Origin: Acanthopleura granulata
Taxonomy: Eukaryota > Mollusca > Polyplacophora > Chitonida > Chitonidae
DNA length: 64,000 nucleotides
Direction of reading: 5' to 3'
Assembly (NCBI GenBank): GCA_016165875.1
Contig: JABBOT010000006.1
Coordinates: 1-64,000, forward strand
The translations under genes and the position numbers were made by a program. Shown here piece by piece: positions 23,635-37,254 of the stretch. How positions within the stretch are numbered: position 1 is the stretch's first letter; the number at the start of each line of letters is the position of its first letter. Under the pieces are notes generated by a model. The model was given only the letters and a program-made list of their open reading frames with translations, did not search any database and was not told where the DNA came from.

Positions 23635-26312
23635 AGTGAATGACACAGAGTCAATGAGAAATTTCCCAAGAGTACCCCCATCTTTAGTAACTCCCCTTTT
23701 CACACTTACAATTTCCTCTGAAATTTACATCTCCACACCTTCACAACTTGAGAACCAGTCAAGATATCTTTCATTCTCTAAAAACTTCCTTCAACAACTC
23801 ACTCTGGCCTACAACAACAAACAAAACTAATGCGTAAATACCATTTAGAAGTCACTGTTCATACAATGTTATCCAAAAACACACACCTTAAACAACATTT
23901 CAACTTTCAGCTATGATTTTCATAAGAATTTAACCTGGAATGGTCACACAGATAGTGCAACAGGGAAGGCACTACTCAGGACTAATATGGGTTGAAAAAT
24001 GGACGTAAAACATGGAAAAGTCCACATAGTAGACGCCGATTATTGTCTGCGTGCAAAAATGTAAACCTATTGGTATCAACAAGTCTGTACATTGCCTGTT
24101 TCTCTCTGGTCAGCAATGGCAACATATAGCACGCAATTTAAAAAAACAACAAAAGCCATGTTCACAGTCAAGTATACACACCCCACAAGTCCTCCCATGT
24201 GACAATCTACAGCCAAAGGGAAATGGTCAGTTATGTCACTTAATAAACCACCCACCCTAACCTCAATAAGTGCGCCACCCAGTTACAGCCACTCACCAGG
24301 ACAGTGTCAGTGCATCAGGAAATGTGCCCTTCAACCCATCACTAATCACAGGATTAAGGGAACAGCAGTTAATGTTGGTGCACAAAGTTCAAAAGATTCT
24401 ATACAGGCTATAAAATTTCCAAGAAAAATTCATGTCACCACATCACATTCAGGCTCTCAGGCTAAACAGAGTAATAAGAACAGACTGATTTGCAAACTGG
24501 GAATAAATGTACCATGGCCATCAGTTAAAAATCACATTGTCACAAGTCCATTATCAGCTGGTGAAAGTTCAATCAAAAGTATGCAGTTGGAAACATGCAA
24601 TTCAGTGGCCACAATCACTCCTGAGGACATGGGGTGTTTCAGTAACTAACACCCACAGCTCTCCAGTGGGAAGCAGTGACACTGCCTTTGGAAAGACAGA
24701 TGGACACAGAGAAACACAGGCATCCAGACAGACAGGCAGATATACACAAAGACAGACATACGTACATGCCAACAGAGAGTGCGTGAGTTTTACCTGTCAC
24801 ACTGCACACTCATGTTGTTCAAAAACAGTGGCCATGACCCCACGTTGGGAGAGAACTTCAGCAAACACCTCACTTTGTCTTCAACAAGCTGGCAGAGTAT
24901 GTGATGACACGGGCAAACGGGAAGTCAGCCAGGAACAGGGTGGCAATGGGTTGTGCAAAAAGGCTGTGAAGTCCACTCCCCCTCAGCAACAGCTCATCAG
25001 ACTGGTAGACCCCATCCACCTCAGCACATCACACTTCAAGAAGACCGGGTGACACTGCAGCCTTTGACGCGGACAAGCTTAATTCCACAACTAGAAAACA
25101 CAGCAAACAAGAGAAACAATGTTAAATATTTACATTCATGCATGAAGTAGTCTAACGTTTAGTCAGCTGCTAAGATAACCCACAATAAACACACACACAT
25201 CATAAAAAACCACATGGATCATTTTCAGATGGCACACAGTTGGACATACTTCCTACTTTATATTCTGGACAAAAAAAGCTTCCTTTTCACCACACATTTA
25301 GTAGAAATGCATACCCATACTTCTCTGGTGAACACATACCACCAACTGACTACCAGTCAATGTTCATGCCACAAATTTAATTTCATACAACCTGTATCTT
25401 TTACTCACTCTCAAACATGAAAATAGTCAAAATTCATATTTTTCTTCAGACAATCACAACATTTATGCATACACATGTTGAGCATCCCAAACCGTCCTTA
25501 CTCACCAAATATCTCCACTATACTCCCAAAAACTCAGCACTGAGTGCCCTAAACGTATGTTGACAGCCTGTGGCTAGCAGGCCACACACCACAATTAATT
25601 TCCCATTTACTCACATGTTAACATTTGGCCTCACACCACTGTCCCTAAATGCAAACCCTAAACCCTACTCTCCTCGTTGTTCTTGTCCCCTGAGAAAACT
25701 CCGGTCAAATTCCTCACGGCACAGGACTTCTGAAATATTTTTGAAAATTTGAAAAACAGCTGACAGGGGTCAAGGCCACCCACTGACAGGTCAGTCAGCC
25801 CTGATTTATCAATCACTACATTTGCCTTGCATGCATCTGTCTACATTTCCTCAAAAACACACAAATTTATACCTGGAATGAAACTTTGAAGCCTGTCCTG
25901 CAAAATGATACCGTACAACAAGCAGGAAAAAATGAAAACAGGTGGCCCAGAGGAGCAAAGGAAAATATCTCTAAAAATAGAAAGGAACTAGCTTCACGCC
26001 ACCAAACCCAGAACCATTAATTGTGGTGTGTAGCCTAACAAGACCCCTTATCTTGTCTGATTTTAAAATCCTCACAAATTACCTTAACATGTTTCAAACA
26101 CTTCTCACAAATGACAGACAACTCCAACCAAACACACAGTCAATAAGAAATTTCCCAAGAGTACCCCCATCTTTATTACCTCCCCTTTTCACACTTACAA
26201 TTTCCTCTGAAAGTCACAGCTCCACCCCTTAACTTGAGAACCAGTCAAGATACTTTCATTCTCTAAAAACCTTCCTTCAACAGCTCACTCTGGCCTACAA
26301 CAACAAACAAAA
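23635..26312 (+). repeat. C module, copy C3 (2,678 bp)
   Basis: It matches C1/C2, with a 6-bp loss near 25,340 (one ACC pair fewer in ACATACCACCAACTG). The terminal direct repeats and the junction into LINE sequence at 26,313 are preserved. The 181-codon frame (24507-25052) is again open. Confidence 0.85.
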
Positions 26313-27692
26313 GGTAAGGTTTTGCATTATATAAAGGATACATTATCAACGGTGATCATCTGACGACACAGATGATAAAATATTAGTTAGCCCCTTAAAG
26401 AGTTTAAATCACCTCAGAACCAAGGTGGTTCTGGGCTATGCCAACAACCCCTTGAACTAATCCCTTGGGGTCATCAATTTCAAAGACTTTAATTAGTATC
26501 TCGCAAAAAATAGCAATCAGCTTTGTTACAGTAGAGAATGATTCGTCCTCAGTCTGCGTACACCTAGACGAAGGTGCCTGGGTGGTCATAGGCCTGGGAA
26601 CAGGCCTTATCGGTTTGTAAACAGGGTAAGGTTCATCCTGCGGGGGGGAGGGGGGTCTGGTTAGCTGAGTCAGACAGCAAGGCCCGCTCATTAGAGCCCT
26701 CGGGAAACACAGGGTGGGTGTCACTATGAACGGATTTTAAAGCTTCTGCAAAGGAAATTTTCTGAGTGGATGACAAGAACGAATTTGAATGTAATTTGCA
26801 TACGATATCCCGCCCCATAAGACACGTTAACGAGACAGCTTTTCTAACTTGGGTAGCACTGCTGCATACCACTAACAAATCTCTACCATTAATCTTTTTT
26901 ACTTGTTTTACATTCCCTATTGCCTGCTGTAGGCTTTGTCCATATTTAATGGGATTCCACCTAGTTACAGGCAAACCCCCCATAGATGAAATCAAAACGT
27001 TATTATTAGTAATGCCTTATCTCTGATTTACCTGCTTCACTTTTCTTCCTTCTTGGGAGTTCCATTCAGCTGAAAAATCGTTCATAAGCTTGGTGGTGCC
27101 TCTTGTTTCTACAATTTCCATGTCTCCCCTTCGGTATCATCCGTGGTTGTAACTAGCTACTAATTACTAACTAATTAGATGCATACACAAGGGAGTTATT
27201 ACACAACAGTTAGAATAGAAGAGGTTGCTCGGGAGCTGCTCCGAGCCAGGGATAAGACACGAAAGGCGCTCTGTTAGTTGCAGAAGAAACAGTGCAAATA
27301 CAGGGTTTCCTATCCCACAATTCTATACTACACCTAAAGTATAGTAACTTATGGCCCTATGCTACTATGTAAAACGAATCATATTTGCCTACTAATTCCT
27401 GGATATAACCCTTATATTATGATTTAACTATGTTTCTAGTAAGTGTGTTTGGTATTAAACCAGGCCTAAGACTGGATGAGAAAAAAAAAACAACAACAAG
27501 CCCAATAAACAAGCCACAAAACTGATCAATTTATGACGCAAATATATTAGAAAATATTGCCAAAAAACTATCCACTACACAACCCTATTGAAACCAATCT
27601 CAATAAGTGTCTGTAATAGAAAGGGTGTTGCAGTGACCTGCCATGTCCAGACATGATGCTTTCTATTTTGATTGGGGGTTGATTTGTATTGG
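26313..27692 (-). mobile_element. LINE 5' fragment D3
   Basis: It is close to D1 (shared GATTCGTCCTC and GAGTGGATGACAAG) with private changes near 26,446-26,450 (ACAACCCCTTGAAC). It ends at the linker form of the junction and so leads into module L3. Confidence 0.85.
26404..26995 (-). pseudogene. LINE ORF1 remnant in D3
   Basis: The N-terminal frame reaches MISSMGGLPVTRWNP here because the C-run upstream is one base shorter than in other copies. This suggests the ORF1 start is the ATG in ATGGGGGGTTTGCC. The phase change to the C-terminal frame (26404-26724) is in the G-rich tract. Confidence 0.65.
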
Positions 27693-28331
27693 CGCTTTTC
27701 AGGCTCAAGGGGCTGATGTGCGCCATATCTGTACAATATTGAGATTTCTGTTGGAAGATATCATGGAAAACAACCAGTTATTGATTTGAAATGAACTATA
27801 CGTTGATATTTTAATTTATTGTATACATCTATGTGCTGTATGCCACCACATGACTACAATACAGCACAGCTGAATACATGGTGAACAGACGATTTATTTA
27901 GCAGCTTGAATTTTGGGCTTGGCAGTGTAAAAAAAAAAAAAAAGAAAATAAAAAGAAAAAAAAAAGAACAAAAACCACCATGTATGTGATCATAACTGGA
28001 TATTACCACCAATATATTCAAACAGAAGAGGAAGGTGTAAGGCCTATATATGTGTTAGAGCAGATTGTCAGGAAAAGAGGGCGTTAGAATGTCAGGATGT
28101 TACAACATGTATGGACAGAGATTGTATTGAGTACAGCTGAAGAACATACATATAGATGACACAAGAAAAAGAGGATAACATACATCAGCTCAGATACGTT
28201 CCTTTCCGCATAAAACACAACCACCACCATAAAAACGGGTTGACTAGTCTAGAGATTTTTATAATTACATGCAATCATTAATGTTTCCACACATGTTGAA
28301 GATGCATTCATGTTACTTCTGGCTAGGTAGA
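27693..28331. repeat. Link segment of module L3
   Basis: This is the 34-bp linker version, as in L1 and L2, with hairpin and an A-rich tract at about 27,929-27,977. LINE 3' UTR-like DNA follows up to the ORF2 stop at 28,332. Confidence 0.75.
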
Positions 28332-28942
28332 TTAAAAGTGTTGACATCTTTTAAGAAAATTGGCCACAGTCTGAAAGGTTTTGTTGCGATTAGTTGGCGG
28401 CTGTAAAATAGAGAAGAGGGCAAAATGCCGTAAGCCAATGGAATATAAGTCTCGGTGCAACAGCCGTCCAGGGACGGAGTGTCCAGTACATGTAAACAGG
28501 AGGTGGGCAACATCATCAGTAACTAAACATACGTCACATAAACCAGATGGGTGCAAATTAATTCTATGTAAATAGGTATTTAAAGGTATGTGTCCAGAGA
28601 TAAGTCGGAAAATCAGCAACTCGTCTCGCCGAGAACCTAGGGAAAAGGACAAATTAGACGAGACAGACCTCTTACATCTATAAAAAAAATTTCCCTTTAT
28701 CACTGCTCCCATTCCCACTTCCAAATATCTACAAAATGAGGCGAAGCGTAATTCATAACTTTGTTAATATATAGTGGTATACGAAAGGATATGTCTACAA
28801 AGGATAAAGCTTTCTTTGCCAGGGAGTCTGCCCACTCATTCCCTGCTATACCAACATGAGCTGGAACCCAATTGAAACAAACAGAAACACCCTGGTAACT
28901 GAGAGTAGTACATAAATGTAAGATTTCAAAAACAAGGGATTG
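28332..28942 (-). pseudogene. LINE ORF2 RNase H end and C-terminal tail in L3
   Basis: On the minus strand from about 28,940 the text reads WVPAHVGIAGNEWADSLAKK, the last catalytic block of LINE RNase H (His and NExAD). After a frameshift near 28,710 it continues into the Cys/His tail (frame 28332-28724). This shows directly what L1 and L2 have lost. Confidence 0.75.
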
Positions 28943-29890
28943 TTTGGCACGATATTTTAAACGTTTGCGATTTCGAACAGCCTCAGTACAGTCATCATTT
29001 CACCACAGAAAAGGCATTTTATTCGTCACTTTACTTGAGGATTTAGGTATAGATTTTTTGGCTGCAGCCTGTAGTGCATTTAACACATTATCTGCAAAAA
29101 GATCAACATCTTCATTAAATATATCCTCAGAAAACGCCTTTACACATTCAGCTTTATAGACATCCCAGTTCGCCCTTTTAACACACCATCTGGGAGGTTG
29201 ACTTACTGGGTTCATGTGGTGATTAATATTACAAGTGACTAGGATAGGTAAGTGGTCGCTAAGGCAAGGACTTACTGTGTCTACAGACCAGTTAAAAAAC
29301 AGACCAATATCTGCAGAACAAAGAGTAAGGTCCAAGTGCGAAAAAATTACCCGAACGAGGGTCTATACGTGTACCTGTCCCATCATTTAATATGCACATT
29401 TCATAATCATTAATAAAAGCTCTCATAACCCTTCCATCAGAATTCATATCGGAACTTCCACATAACTGTCCATGAGCATTCAAATCTCCATATAATATAT
29501 AAGAGGTATTACAAGACACAAGAGAATCGAAATCCTTTCTGTCAAGATGACTAGAAGGGTTATATATATATTAACAACACTTGTAGGTGTACCATTACTG
29601 GTAGCAATATTAAAACACTCTGCCTCTATACTGTTAAAGGGAGGTAACTTTAATTTGGAGTATGATAGACCGTCTTTCAAAAACATGGCCAGACCACCCT
29701 TCTCGCCTGTTTCCCTATCTACTCTGCCTATAAAATACCCAGGGTAGGCAAAATCTATATGTGGCTTTAAAAATGTTTCCTGGAGACATATTACGTGGGG
29801 AGTAGGCATTACATTGTTCAAATAAAATTTAAATTCTTCCCCGTGAGAACTAAGCCCACGTATATTCTGATGTAGTAAGTGAAAAGTCAT
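28943..29890 (-). pseudogene. LINE ORF2 endonuclease and pre-RT region in L3
   Basis: The start codon is at 29890 (MTFHLLHQNIRG). The endonuclease motifs and both family frameshifts are present. Past SDHLPI the frame continues through IFNEDVDLFADNVLNAL and a TGA in place of the second Trp of the usual PWWND block, then to the junction at about 28,943. Confidence 0.8.
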
Positions 29891-30008
29891 TGGTAAAAAG
29901 AGTAAAATAAGATAGGGGTAAGGTTTTGCATTATATAAAGGATACATTATCAACGTTGATCTTCTGAGGACACAGATGATAAAATATTAGTTAGCCCCTT
30001 AAAAGAAT

Positions 30009-30565
30009 TTAAATCACCTCAGAATCAAGGTGGTTCTGGGCTATGCCAACAACAACTTGAACTAATCCCTTGGGGTCATCAATTTCAAGGACTTTAATTA
30101 GTATCTCGCAAAAAATAGCGATCAGCTTTGTTACAGTAGAGAATGATACATCCTCAGTCTGCGTACACCCAGACGAAGGTGTCTGGGTGGTCACAGACCT
30201 GGGAACAGGCCTTATCGGCTTGTAAACAGCAGGCTAGGGTTCCTCCTGCGGGAGGGAGGTCTCTGGTTAGCTGAGTCAGACAGCAGAGCCCTCGGGAAAC
30301 ACAGGGTGGGTGTCACTATGAACGGATTTTAAAGCTTCTGCAAAGGAAATTTTCTGAGTTGAGACAAGAACGAATTTGAATGTAATTTCCATACAATATC
30401 CCGCCCCATAAGACACATTAACGAGACAGCTTTTTTAACTTGGGTAGCACTGCTGCATACCACTAACAAATCTCTACCATTAATCTTGTTTACTTGTTTT
30501 ACATTCCCTATTGCCTGCTGTAGGCTTTGTCCATATTTAATGGGATTCCACCCAGTTACAGGCAA
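30009..30565 (-). pseudogene. LINE ORF1 remnant in L3
   Basis: It has L-type structure: RRM-like frame 30329-30565, C-terminal frame 30009-30194, with TAG and frameshift between. The GAGCCC block is shortened as in the other L copies. Confidence 0.65.
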
Positions 30566-31293
30566 ACCCCCCCATAGATGAAATCAAAACGTTATTATTA
30601 GTAATGCCTTATCTCTGATTTACCTGCTTCACTTTCTTTCCTTCTTGGCAGTTCCATTCAGCTGAAAAAGCGCTCATGTGCTTGGTGGTGCCTCTTGTTT
30701 CTACAATTTCCATGTCTCCCCTTCGGTATCATCCGTGGTTGTAACTAGCTACTAATTATTAACTAATTAGGTGCATACACAAGGCAGTTATTACACAACA
30801 GTTAGAATAGAAGAGGTTGCTCGGGAGCTGCTCCGAGCCAGGGATAAGACACGAAAGGCGCTCTGTTAGTTGCAGAAGAAACAGTGCAAATACAGGATTT
30901 CCTATCCTACAATTCTATACTACACCTGAAGTATAGTAACTTATGGCCCTATGCTACTATGTGAAACGAACCATATTTGCCTACAAATTCCTGGATATAA
31001 CCCTTATCTTATGACTTAACTATGTTTCTAGTAAGTGTGTTTGGTATTAAACCAGGCCTAAGACTGGATGAGAAAAAAAAAAGAACACGACAACAACAAG
31101 CCCAATAAACAAGCCACAAAAACTGATCATTTTATGACGCAGATATATTAGAAAATATTGCCAAAAAACTATCCACTACACAACCCTACTGAAACCAATC
31201 TCAATAAGTGTCTGTAATAGAAAGGGTGTTACAGTGACCTGCCATGTCCAGACATGATGCTTTCTATCTTGATTGGGGGTTGATTTGTATTGG

Positions 31294-32788
31294 CTCATTC
31301 CATCCATCTATCACTCACTTCATCTGTCCATTCGTCCATCAGTCATTCCATCACTCATTCCATGTGTCCATCACTCATTCAATCCGTCCATCCCTTACTC
31401 ATTCACTCTCACTGACTCACTCATTTCCATCCGTCCATCAATCATTCATTCTTTCACTCATTCCATCCCTCACTCATTGACTCACTCATTCCATTCGTCC
31501 ATCTATCACTCATTCATTCACTCTCATTCCATTTGTCCATCGCTCACTCATTCACTCACTTTCTCCCACTCATTCTGTCCATTTACCACTCATTCCATCC
31601 ATCCTTCACTCACTCATTCCATCTGCCTGTCCATCACTCACCCCATCTGTCCATCACTTATTCCATCCGTCACTCATTCACTCTCATTCCATCCGTCCGA
31701 CACTCTTTCACTCACTCATTCCATCTTTCCGACACTCTTTCACTCACTCATTCCATCCGTCACTCACTCACTTCATTAGTCCATCCGTCACTCACTCACT
31801 TCATTAGTCCATCTGTCACTTCATCCGTCACTCACTTCATCCGTCCCTCACTCACTTAATCCGTCACTCATTCACTTCTTCCGTCCATCCATCCCTCATT
31901 TACTCTCATTCCATCCGTCCGTCATTCACTCTAATTCCTTTCGTCCATTAATTGGTGAATCCATTTCTCAACCAGCGAATCCGTGAATCCATCGGTGAAG
32001 CCATCCATCGGTGAATCCGTGAATCCATCCATCGGTGAATCCATCGATGAATCCGTGAATCCATAGGTGAATCCATCGATGGGTGAATCCATAAATCCAT
32101 TCATTGGTGAATCCATCAATCGGTGCATCCGTGAATCCATCGGTGAATCCGTGTATCCATCCATCGGTGAATTCATGTATCCATCCATCGGTGAATCCGT
32201 GAATTCATGTATCCATCCATCGGTGAATCCGTGAATAAATCGGTGAATCCATCCATCCGTGAACAAATCCCTGAATCTATCCATCGGTGAATGTGTGAAT
32301 CTATCCATCGGTGAAGGCGTGAATCTATCCATCCATCTACCCACCCCTCCACCTCATCCTATCCATCCATCAATTATTCAATCCATGAATTAATGAATGA
32401 ATCCATTCCTCCCTCAATCCATCCATCCACCCCTCCATCCATTTATACATTGATCCATCCATCCATTCATCCTTCAATAAATCAGTTCCTCCAACCATAA
32501 ATGAATCAATCAATCAGTCAATTCATCCAACCATCCATCAATCATCCATCAATCAGTCAATCAATCCATCCATCCCTCCAACCATCCACAAATCAATCAA
32601 TCAGTCCATCAATCTACGAATCAAACAATCAGCCCTCCTTCCATATATCCCACCATACATCCTTTAATGTATCCTTCATTCAAATAATCCATCCATATCA
32701 CCCATCCATCCGTTCATAAATAAGTCATTCAATCAATCAATCCATCAATAAATCAATCAAACCCCTCCATCCTTCCATTACTTCATAC
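31294..32788. repeat. Satellite S4, 1.50 kb
   Basis: This shorter version of the three-zone satellite has lost blocks mainly from the CACT zone near 31,815 and from the GTGAATCC zone. It has private duplications such as ATTCATGTATCCATCCATCG near 32,171 and 32,202. It is more diverged than S1-S3. Confidence 0.95.
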
Positions 32789-33174
32789 ATCTCTGTACAA
32801 AATCGAGATTTCTGTTGGCAGATAACATAGAAAACAGTTATTGATTTGAAGCGAATTAGATGTTGATATTGTGATTATTGTATACATCTGTGTGCTGTAT
32901 GCCACCACATGACTAAAATACAGCACACACGTGAATACATGGTGAACAGACGATCTATTTAGCAGCTTGAATTTTGGGCTTGGCAGAGTAAAAAAAAACA
33001 AAAAAAACCCCACCATATATGTGATCATAACTGGATATTATCACCAATATATTCAAACAGAAGAGGAAGGTGTAAGGCCTTTATATTTGTTAGAGCAGAT
33101 TGTCCGAAAAAGAGGGCGTTAGAATGTCAGGATGTTACAACATAAATGGACATAGATTGTATTGAGTACAGCTG
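32789..33174. repeat. Link segment K4
   Basis: It is equivalent to K1 with small changes (ACACACGTGAATAC after the hairpin, shorter A-rich tract near 32,990). No gene is seen. Confidence 0.75.
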
Positions 33175-35857
33175 AGTGAATGACACAGAGTCAATGAGAA
33201 ATTTCCCAAGAGTACCCCCATCTTTAGTACCTCCACTTTTCACACTTACAATTTCCTCTGAAATTTACATCTCCACACCTTCACAACTTGAGAACCAGTC
33301 AAGATATCTTTCATTCTCTAAAAACTTCCTTCAACAACTCACTCTGGCCTACAACAACAAACAAAACTAATGCGTAAATACCATTTAGAACTCACTGTTC
33401 ATACAATGTTATCCAAAAACACACACCTTAATCAACATTTCAACTTTCAGCTATGATTTTCATAAGAATTTAACCTGCAATGGTCACACAGATAGTGCAA
33501 CAGGGAAGGCACTACTCAGGACTAATATGGGTTGAAAAATGGACGTAAAACATGGAAAAGTCCACATAGTAGACGCCGATTATTGTCTGCGTGCAAAAAT
33601 GTAAACCTATTGGTATCAAAAAGTCTGTACATTGCCTGTTTCTCTCTGGTCCGCAATGGCAACATATAGCACGCAATTTAAAAAAACAACAAAAGCCATG
33701 TTCACAGTCAAGTATACACACCCCACAAGTCCTCGCATGTGACAATCTACAGCCAAAGGGAAATGGTCAGTTATGTCACTTAATAAACCACCCACCCTAA
33801 CCTCAATAAGTGCGCCACCCACTTACAGCCACTCACCAGGACAGTGTCAGTGCATCAGGAAATGTGCCCTTCAACCCCTCACAAATCACAGGATTAAAAG
33901 AATAGCAGTTAATCTAGGTCCATAATGTTCAAGACATTCTATACAGGCTTTAAAATTTCCAAGAAAAATTCATGTCACCACATCGCATTCAGACTCTCAG
34001 GCTAAAGAGAGTAATAAGAACAGACAGATTTGCAAACTGGGAAGAAATGTACCACGGCCATCAGTTAAAAATCACATTGTCACAAGTCCATTATCAGCTG
34101 GCAAAAGTTCCATCAAAAGTATGCAGTTGGAAACATGCAATTCAGTGACCACAATTACTGCTGAGCACATGGGGTCTTGCAGTAACTAACACTCACAGCT
34201 CTCCAGTGGGAAGCAGTGACACTGCCTCTGAGAAGATAGATGGACACAGAGAAACACAGCCATACAGACAGACAGATATACACAAAGACTGGCATACATA
34301 CATGCATACAGACAGAGCATAAATCTTACCTGTCACACTGCACACTCAGGATGTTCAATAACAGTGGCCATCACCCCATGTTGGGAGAGGACTTTGACAA
34401 AAACCTCACTTTGTCCTCAACATGCCGGTAGAGTATGTGATGACACGGGCAAACGGGAAGTCAGCCAGGAACAGGGTGGCAATGGGTTGTGCAAAAAGGC
34501 TGTGAAGTCCACTCCCCCTCAGCAACAGCTCATCAGATTGGTAGACCCCGTCCACCTCAGCACATCATACTTCAAGAAGACCGGGTGACACTGCACCCTT
34601 TCACAACCACAAGCTTAATTCCACAACTAGAAAACACAGCAAACAAGAAAAACAATGTTAAATATATACATTCATGCATGAAGCAGTCTAATGTTTAGTC
34701 AGCTGCTAAGATAACCCACAATAAACACACAAACATCATAAAAAACCACATGAATCATTTTCAGATGGCACACAGTTGGAAATACTTCCTACTTTATATT
34801 GTGGACAAAAAAAGCTTCCTTTTCACCACACATTTAGTAGAAATGCACACCCATACTTCTCCGGTGAACACATACCGCCACCAGCTGACTACCAGTCAAT
34901 GTTCATGCCACAAATTTAATTTCATAAATCCTGTATCTTTTACTCACTCTCAAACATGAAAATAGTCAAAATTCATATTTTTCTTCAGACAATCACAACA
35001 TTTATGCATACACATGTTGAGCATCCCAAACCGTCCTTACTCACCAAATATCTCTACTATACTCCCAAAAACTCAACACTGAGTGCCCTAAACGTATGTT
35101 GACAGCATGTGGCTAGCAGGCCACACACCACAATTAATTTCCCATTTACTCACATGTTAACATTTGGCCTCACACCACTGTCCCTAAATGCAAACCCTAA
35201 ACCCTACTCTCCTGGTCGTCCTTCTCCCCTGAGAAAACTCCAGTCAAATTCCTCATGGGACAGAACGTCTGAAATTTTTTGGAAACTTGACAAACAGCTG
35301 ACAGGGGTCAAGGCCACCCACTGACAGGTCAGTCAGCCCTGATTTCTCAATCACTACATTTCCCTTGCACGCATCCACCTACATTTCCCCCAAAACACAC
35401 AAATTTATACCTGGAATGAAACTTTGAAGCCTGTCCTGCAAAATGATACCGCACAACAAGCAGGAAAAAATGAAAACAAGTGGCCCAGAGAAGCAAAGGA
35501 AAATATCTCTAAAAATAGAAAGGAACTAGCTTCGCCCCACCCAACCCAGAACCATTAATTATGGTGTGTAGCCAAACGCGACCCCTTATCTTGTCTCATT
35601 TTAAAATCCTCTAATCACAAATTACCTTAACATGTTTCAAACACTTCTCACAAATGACAGACAACTCCAACCAAACACACAGTCAATAAGAAATTTCCCA
35701 AGAGTACCCCCATCTTTATTACCTCCCCTTTTCACACTTACAATTTCCTCTGAATTTCACAACTCCACACCTTCAAAACTTGGGAACCAGTCAAGATACT
35801 TTCATTCTCTAAAAACTTCCTTCAACAGCTCACTCTGGCCTACAACAACAAACAAAA
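33175..35857 (+). repeat. C module, copy C4 (2,683 bp), diverged
   Basis: It has the same ends and length as C1-C3 but many more base changes, so this SKCD module is older or has been converted less. The 181-codon frame is broken here. The stretch at about 34,240-34,480 (TTGGGAGAGGACTTTGACAA) is a distinct variant that reappears in the inverted array at about 59,080-59,340. Confidence 0.85.
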
Positions 35858-35948
35858 GGTAAGGTTTTGCATTATATAAAGGATACATTATCAACTTTGA
35901 TCATCTGACGACACAGATGATAAAATATTAGTTAGCCCCTTAAAGAGT

Positions 35949-36520
35949 TTAAATCACCTCAGAACCAAGGTGGTTCTGGGCTATGCCAACAACAACTTGA
36001 ACTAATCCCTTGGGGTCATCAATTTCAAAGACTTTAATTAGTATCTCGCAAAAAATAGCGATCAGCTTTGTTACAGTAGAGAATGATTCGTCCTCAGTCT
36101 GCGTACACCTAGACGAAGGTGTCTGGGTGGTCATAGACCTGGGAACAGGCCTTATCGGTTTGTAAACAGGGTAGGGTTCATCCTGGGGGGGGGGGGGGGG
36201 GGGCTGGTTAGATGGGTCAGACAGTAAGGGCCGCTCATTAGAGCCCTCAGGAAACACAGGGTGGGTGTCACTATGAACGGATTTTAAAGCTTCTGCAAAG
36301 GAAATTTTCCGAGTGGATGACAAGAACGAATTTGAATGTAATTTGCATACGATAACCCGCCCCATAAGAGACGTTAACGAGACAGCTTTTTTAACTTGGG
36401 TAGCACTGCTGCATACCACTCACAAATCTCTACCATTAATCTTTTTCACTTGTTTCACATTCCCTACTGCCTGCTATAGGCTTTGTCCACATTTAATGGG
36501 ATTCCACCTAGTTACGGGCA
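35949..36520 (-). pseudogene. LINE ORF1 remnant in D4, single frame with one stop
   Basis: This is the least broken ORF1 in the window. From about 36,520 to 35,949 it reads in one frame, interrupted only by a TGA near 36,419-36,421 (RDL-stop-VVCSS). The G19 tract encodes a short proline run in phase. It shows that the deleted ORF1 is about 190 residues in all: RRM-like segment, Pro-rich hinge, then a C-terminal helical segment, with no zinc knuckles. Confidence 0.7.
36185..36203. repeat. G19 homopolymer
   Basis: There are nineteen consecutive G residues, where sister copies have GCGGGGGGGAGGGGGGTC. The length may be uncertain in the assembly. The tract is polyproline-coding on the minus strand within ORF1. 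Confidence 0.9.
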
Positions 36521-37254
36521 AACCCCCCCAATAGATGAAATCAAAACATTATTATTAGTAATGCCTTGTCTCTGATTTACCTGCTTCACTTTTCTTCCTT
36601 CTTGGGAGTTCCTTTCAGCTGAAAAATCGTGCATATGCTTGGTGGTGCCTCTTGTTTTTACAATTTCCATGTCTCCCCTTCTGTATCATCCATGGTTGTA
36701 ACTAGCTACTAATTATCGATTAATTAGGTGCATACACAAGGGAGTTATTACACAACAGTTAGAACAGAAGAGGTTGCTCGGGAGCTGCTCCGAGCCAGGG
36801 ATAAAACACGAAAGGCGCTCTGTTAGTTGCAGAAGAAACAGTGCAAATACAGGATTTCCTATCCCACAATTCTATACTACACCTGAAGTATAGTAACTTA
36901 TGGCCCTATGCTACTATGTAAAACGAATCATATTTGCCTACTAATTCCTGGATATAACCCTTACCTTATGACTTAACTATGTTTCTAGTAAGTGTGTTTG
37001 GTATTAAACCAGGCCTAAGACTGGATGAGAAAAAAAAAAGAACAAAAAAAAAAAACGACAACAAGCCCAATAATCAAGCCACAAAACTGATCAATTTATG
37101 ACGCAGACACATTAGAAAATATTGCCAAAAAACTATCCACTACACAACCTTATTGAAACCAATCTCAATAAGTGTCAGTAATGGAAAGGGTGTTGCTGTG
37201 ACCTGCTATGTCCAGACATGCTTTCTATCTTGATTGGGGATTGATTTGTATTGG

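Larger units (their letters stand above)
28332..31293 (-). mobile_element. LINE copy L3, smaller RT deletion, RNase H end retained
   Basis: This module is 3,601 bp with its link. It differs from L1/L2 by keeping the end of RNase H and the region between endonuclease and RT. Only the RT and the front of RNase H are lost, at a junction near 28,942. L1/L2 could be derived from this form by a further deletion, or the two losses are independent. Confidence 0.85.
35858..37254 (-). mobile_element. LINE 5' fragment D4
   Basis: The C/LINE junction is as in the other D copies. It has private changes in the 5' region (GACATGCTTTCTATC near 37,216, missing two or three bases) and a much longer G-tract at 36,185-36,203. 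Confidence 0.85.
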
